Assembly (NCBI GenBank): GCA_009731375.1
Contig: BJOX01000140.1
Coordinates: 251,141-286,608 of the forward strand
Direction of reading: 5' to 3'
Source of the DNA: Paulinella micropora
Taxonomy: Eukaryota > Cercozoa > Imbricatea > Euglyphida
Length of the DNA: 35,468 bases
Below are positions 1 through 35,468 of this stretch, in pieces. The notes below the pieces were generated by a model. The model saw only the letters and a list, made by a program, of their open reading frames with translations, ran no database searches and was not told the origin of the DNA. The position numbers and the translations under genes are program-made. Position 1 is the first letter of the stretch. Every line of letters starts with the position of its first letter.

Positions 1-1176
1 CTTGCCATTATTGTTGACAATGACAGTGGTAGGCGCTGGGCTAGTCGTAGGGGCAGGAGGGGCTGTATGGGCTGACGGGACGTACCCAGGGGGAGACATA
101 AAAGGCCCAGAGGAAGGTGCCTGTCTCGTAGCCGTCGCCTTAGCCAATTCAATCTTTGCATCCAACTCCTTCTTTTCTTTCTCCTCTGCTCTTTCCCTGA
201 TATGCAGGTCTTGAGCATGATGAAAAAAAGACATGAGCTCGGCAGCCTTTTGAAGGAACAGAGCCTTCTCCGCCAACTCCTTCTCTCCCGCTTCATTGGT
301 GAGGGCGGGTGCGGCCGTTCCCTCCAAGATCGTATGATCCTTGGTGAAAGCCCACCTCTCCCATGCGTCGTCCTTCTGCAAGGCCGCATGCAACTTCTTA
401 ATCTTCGTCACCCCTCCAGCTTCGCCTTCTATTTCTTTCAGGGCCGGGTGAAGGTCCCTGCCATAAATCGGGGTTTGTTGGAGTTTATTCAAGTCCACCA
501 ACTTGATCTCCATAAGTCTCAGGGGTATATCCATGACATTAATCTGTCCTCGGACGTTCCTGGACTTAAACTCCCCTTCCCCTCTTTTGATTGATTCGAT
601 ATCCTGACCAGGATCGAGCAACCTAGCCAGTGCTCTTGAATCCCATGGCAGGACAGTCTTGTTAGACTGGTACTCATAGAGTATAGCACACTCGAACACT
701 TTCCATGTGAGGTCGAGAAGCTCCAGTAAAGACATATTGTCCCCAAATGAGACATGTTGCACCTGTAACTGTGCACTGTCGTCTCTGAGGAATTTTGCAA
801 GAGACAGGGCTTGTTTTGGGAGGGGGTAACAGATATCCTCCTTTCTCAAGGGATCTCCCCATCGTATTTCTGGGGGAATGAATAGCCATGTATAGGCCTC
901 AGCCTTCCCTATTTTATCCTCAAACTCCTTCTCACTTAGATTTCCATATTCGGCCACAAACCTCGCTTCCTCCTCGCTCCTCTCCTTCTCGACTTCCGAC
1001 TCTCCCATCCGCCCAGGGGCGAGCAGTCGGTCCTCTGGTCCTCCTGTTTCATAGGAAGGCACTGCCAGATCTCCCCCGTCCCCAAGAGGGCCAACGTTAT
1101 CCTCCTGGTCTATTGGGGTTCTCTCATTCTCTCCTCCTTCTTCATTCCAATATGCTTCTTCAGACCTAGAAGACAT
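1..1176 (-). CDS. Partial protein of unknown function, gag-like at best, cut by the left edge
   Basis: An open frame of 392 codons starts at the ATG at 1176-1174 and reaches position 1 with no stop, so the protein continues outside the window. I do not recognise the family. Residues 1-75 are acidic and probably disordered. Residues 76-290 look globular, with WLFIPPEIRWGDPL near 97-110 and a Leu-rich helix near 148-167. Residues 296-348 are strongly helical and charged, likely a coiled coil. Residues 352-385 are rich in Pro, Thr and Ser. Acidic start, helical middle, coiled coil and Pro-rich tail could fit a retrotransposon Gag, but I see no zinc knuckle, LTR or primer-binding site. It could equally be a host gene downstream of the kinase. 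The open frame is clear; the function is not. Confidence 0.6.
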   Translation of the reverse strand, partial: MSSRSEEAYWNEEGGENERTPIDQEDNVGPLGDGGDLAVPSYETGGPEDRLLAPGRMGESEVEKERSEEEARFVAEYGNLSEKEFEDKIGKAEAYTWLFIPPEIRWGDPLRKEDICYPLPKQALSLAKFLRDDSAQLQVQHVSFGDNMSLLELLDLTWKVFECAILYEYQSNKTVLPWDSRALARLLDPGQDIESIKRGEGEFKSRNVRGQINVMDIPLRLMEIKLVDLNKLQQTPIYGRDLHPALKEIEGEAGGVTKIKKLHAALQKDDAWERWAFTKDHTILEGTAAPALTNEAGEKELAEKALFLQKAAELMSFFHHAQDLHIRERAEEKEKKELDAKIELAKATATRQAPSSGPFMSPPGYVPSAHTAPPAPTTSPAPTTVIVNNNGK

Positions 1177-2705
1177 GGTCTCTGAAGGAATACAAAGGAG
1201 ATAGATCTGTTTCTACTCCGTAATTACTCTGTTCGTCTCTGAGGAACGAATAGAGAGGAAAGATGAAAAGACAGTGTAGAGAGAGAGAGAGTCTCACCTC
1301 TATGTCTTATGTGTTTTTGTTTGTGAGAAAGAAGTAGTCTATACGACTTTCTCTGAAAACTTGATCTCCTTCTCCACTCCTCTTTTCTTTTTCTCTTTTT
1401 GTTGTTGTATCTGTTATGAGGTACGAGGACCTACGTACAGATAATGTCAAAGAGGCTCGAGAAGCACTCCTTGAGAAGTCGACCTGTCGTCTGACACTTG
1501 TTCAGACCTATTGTCGAAAAACAGTCAGAGATTTGCAAAAATACTCTGATGTATGTGTTTTGAGAGGCAACTAAGTGCACAGACTTGAAAGGAGGAGTAC
1601 TACGCTCGTGTCCTTCAAGTTTGTTTGTAACTGTGAGTGTTTGTTTGTACGTCTGTTGACCTACTCTGTCTCTGTCTCAAGAGAGAACACAAGAACAGCT
1701 ATGAGGTCTGGTGTCTGGCCTCCTTATGAGGACACAGATACAGGCTGTGTAGAGGGTACTGAGACACCTACTCACAAACGCCTAGACGTCTGGTTTTGCA
1801 AAAGGAGCTGTGTGGGGATGTGCTGGAGTATTTGTTTTTTGGAACACCTACTCAGAAGAGATAGGTCTGTCCAATTTTTCTTTCTGCTGTTCCAAAAACA
1901 AGCCAGAAAAGAAATCAGCCTTGTGCTGGTGACTCCAATGTTACATTCCCTGAAGATAGCTCGATAAAAAGTCGGTAATACAACCAGACACAAATCCCCC
2001 AAAGGAGAATGATGTCTCGTTATATTAGCTCAGTGAAGCAGAAAAAGAAAGCGGCCACAGACCACGGTTAAAATGGCATTAGGTCAAATCCGGCCAAACG
2101 ATATTGAAATACTGGGAAAAAACTAGGTGCACCTGACACAAAAAAAACTATACTTTTTACCGGCTATCCGGGGGGTGATGCCTACAAGACCCGGAAAGTG
2201 CGCTCTCATTTGCAGATATTTACCAATCTACCCCTATTTACTACGGTTCCGTATAAGACGGGGAGGGGGGATTGTAGGCGCAGATAGGTAAATATGCGAC
2301 CTTTTCTTATACCCTTATACACAGTGATGTATAGAAGAGCTATATCTCTTTAAGATGTAGTTATATCAGTTTTTATTTATATACTTTTAAGCCGGTTGAA
2401 AACCATAATATTACGATTCATAACCGGTACTACTTTTTAAAGCAGTATAATATTATCGTTAGGGGTGACACTGGGAAATGCCTCTCTTTTCCCTTTTTGT
2501 TGCTTGGCTCTGACAGTCTCCTATATTTTCCGCCATACTGGTTTCCTCTCTTTGTGGAGGAGGAAGACTAGGTTATTTTCAGAGTGCTGTGGAATTGGAA
2601 GGATAAATACACCGGCTTACATTAAATAATATCTTTTGATTAGAGCCGACAAAAGTGGAAAGACTAGTTATAACGACGTTGTGGAAAGCTAGTTATAACT
2701 GTCAC

Positions 2706-2943
2706 ACTAACTTCACGAAGGTCATTATTAAAACGAAAGTAATTGAAATATTGTTTGAGCTTGTCTACCTGTGAGCCGGTTATAGTAAAAGGAAGGCAGG
2801 ATTACTACCATAATAGCCTTTTAAACTAACTTCACGAAGGTCATTATTAAAACGAAAGTAATTGAAATATCGTTTGAGCTTGTCTATCTGTGAGCCGGTT
2901 GTAGTAAAAGGAAGGCAGGATTACTGCCATAGTAGCCTTTTAA
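2706..2943. repeat. Tandem duplication of a 119-bp unit
   Basis: Copy 1 is 2706-2824 and copy 2 is 2825-2943, directly abutting. They differ at five positions, all transitions (two C/T and three A/G), with no indel. Each carries one AGCCGGTT motif. It lies about 1.5 kb upstream of the left-edge ATG. Confidence 0.95.
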
Positions 2944-3092
2944 GTAAATTTCCGGCCGACAATATTAATATTCGCCATAGTATCATTACCAACGTTTATA
3001 AAGGTATTTAATGTTTCACAAAAAGGTTTGTATAGCACAAAGGGTCTGGTAGGTGACTTTTTAATGCCAGCTCGAGGAGTTTGTGTTCTAAA

Positions 3093-3210
3093 ATGCAAAG
3101 GAAGAGGAGGAGTCGGACAGGCAAAGGAAGAAGAAGAAGGATGAGGAGGATGAGGGGAAGGAGGAGAAGGAGGAGAAGGAGAAGATGGTGATGATGGTGA
3201 CGATGAGGAT
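3093..3210. repeat. Purine-rich tract (GGA/GAA/GAT)
   Basis: About 115 bases are almost pure purine on the plus strand, made of AGG, GAA and GAT triplets. On the kinase sense strand this is a pyrimidine tract beyond the 3' end of the gene. Confidence 0.8.
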
Positions 3211-3242
3211 ACTATTAGCCGGTTAGCTTGATTCGATTGCTT

Positions 3243-3488
3243 GCACCAGCTTTGCTCTCACTTGCCCCACATGTGGTGTGCAGGCCAAGGCCAACAAACG
3301 GGCAAAACCAAGTCCGGCAACAAGAAGCGCAAGCGCCAAGGCTAGACGGCAAGTCGACAGTGCACACCCCTCGGGTCGCCCGCGAGTGCACTTTGCGTGC
3401 CCGCCGGCGACGTCCATCGAAGGCGGAGGTGTAGGACCCGCCGTAGACACATCATCAGTGCTGGGGACCGGTGGCACTACCTTTGCTC

Positions 3489-3503
<15 letters not shown>
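3243..3503 (-). repeat. Duplicated junction of the last kinase exon
   Basis: The sequence around the end of exon 18 (3473-3503) recurs at 3243-3271. On the minus strand both copies contain GGGCAAGTRAGAGCAAAG followed by a similar tail. GTAAGA and GTGAGA in the two copies look like 5' splice sites, so the apparent stop codon of exon 18 may lie inside a donor. Confidence 0.6.
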
Positions 3504-35418
<31,915 letters not shown>

Positions 35419-35468
35419 CTGGAACGTATGTTCAGCATGCAGAAAGTAGATAGTAATAATACTATGTG

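Larger units (their letters stand above)
1177..3488. other. AT-rich spacer between the kinase 3' end and the left-edge gene
   Basis: No convincing gene is visible. The stretch lies 3' of the kinase and 5' of the minus-strand frame at the left edge, so it should hold the kinase 3' UTR and the promoter of that gene. It contains a short GA run near 1280, an AT-rich part from 2300 to 3060 and a purine-rich tract. The motif AGCCGGTT or its near forms recur near 2390, 2423 (inverted), 2774, 2893 and 3217. Confidence 0.5.

Noticed and set aside
1177-3000. LTR upstream of the gag-like frame
   Set aside because: No terminal TG...CA pair, primer-binding site or second copy could be identified.

Overview
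This is a nuclear genomic window from a eukaryote. The evidence is many short exons with GT-AG introns, a single-ORF LINE with an endonuclease and a reverse transcriptase, tRNA-derived SINEs, and very dense microsatellites (ATT, CTA, GATA, AAAT, GA). Nothing looks bacterial. A microsatellite-rich protist or alga is the most likely source, but the sequence does not fix the taxon. About 2 kb is assembly gap (runs of N).

The dominant gene lies on the minus strand. By joining short open segments at GT-AG boundaries with compatible phase I can follow one PI3/PI4-kinase-family gene from position 35418 down to about 3489, some 32 kb for roughly 600 visible codons in 17-18 exons. Its 5' part lies beyond the right edge. 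It carries a helical region, an Asn/Thr-rich linker, the nucleotide-binding motif (AKGGDDLRQD), the hinge (GVIEF), the catalytic loop (RDRHYEN) and the activation motif (HIDFGY). At least one exon is missing, between exons 15 and 16.

The introns are almost entirely microsatellite, but they have an ordered structure. Nearly every exon edge (the splice site plus the adjacent exon bases) is repeated in tandem or nearby inside the flanking intron, each copy followed by a simple repeat. This is the most unusual feature of the window.

Region by region: 1-1176 is a 392-codon open frame on the minus strand, running off the left edge (gag-like at best). 1177-3488 is an AT-rich spacer with a 119-bp tandem duplication. 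3489-5408 holds the last kinase exons. 7016-13145 is an apparently intact LINE on the plus strand, inside the intron between exons 15 and 16. 14345-14968 holds exons 14 and 15. 17426-20000 has SINEs and exon 13. 20668-27569 holds exons 6-12. 28181-30407 has SINEs and two further repeat families. 32205-35418 holds exons 1-5.

The LINE and the SINEs are linked: the last bases of the LINE, including coding bases, resemble the SINE 3' end, and both end in (ATT)n. This suggests that the SINE uses this LINE's machinery.
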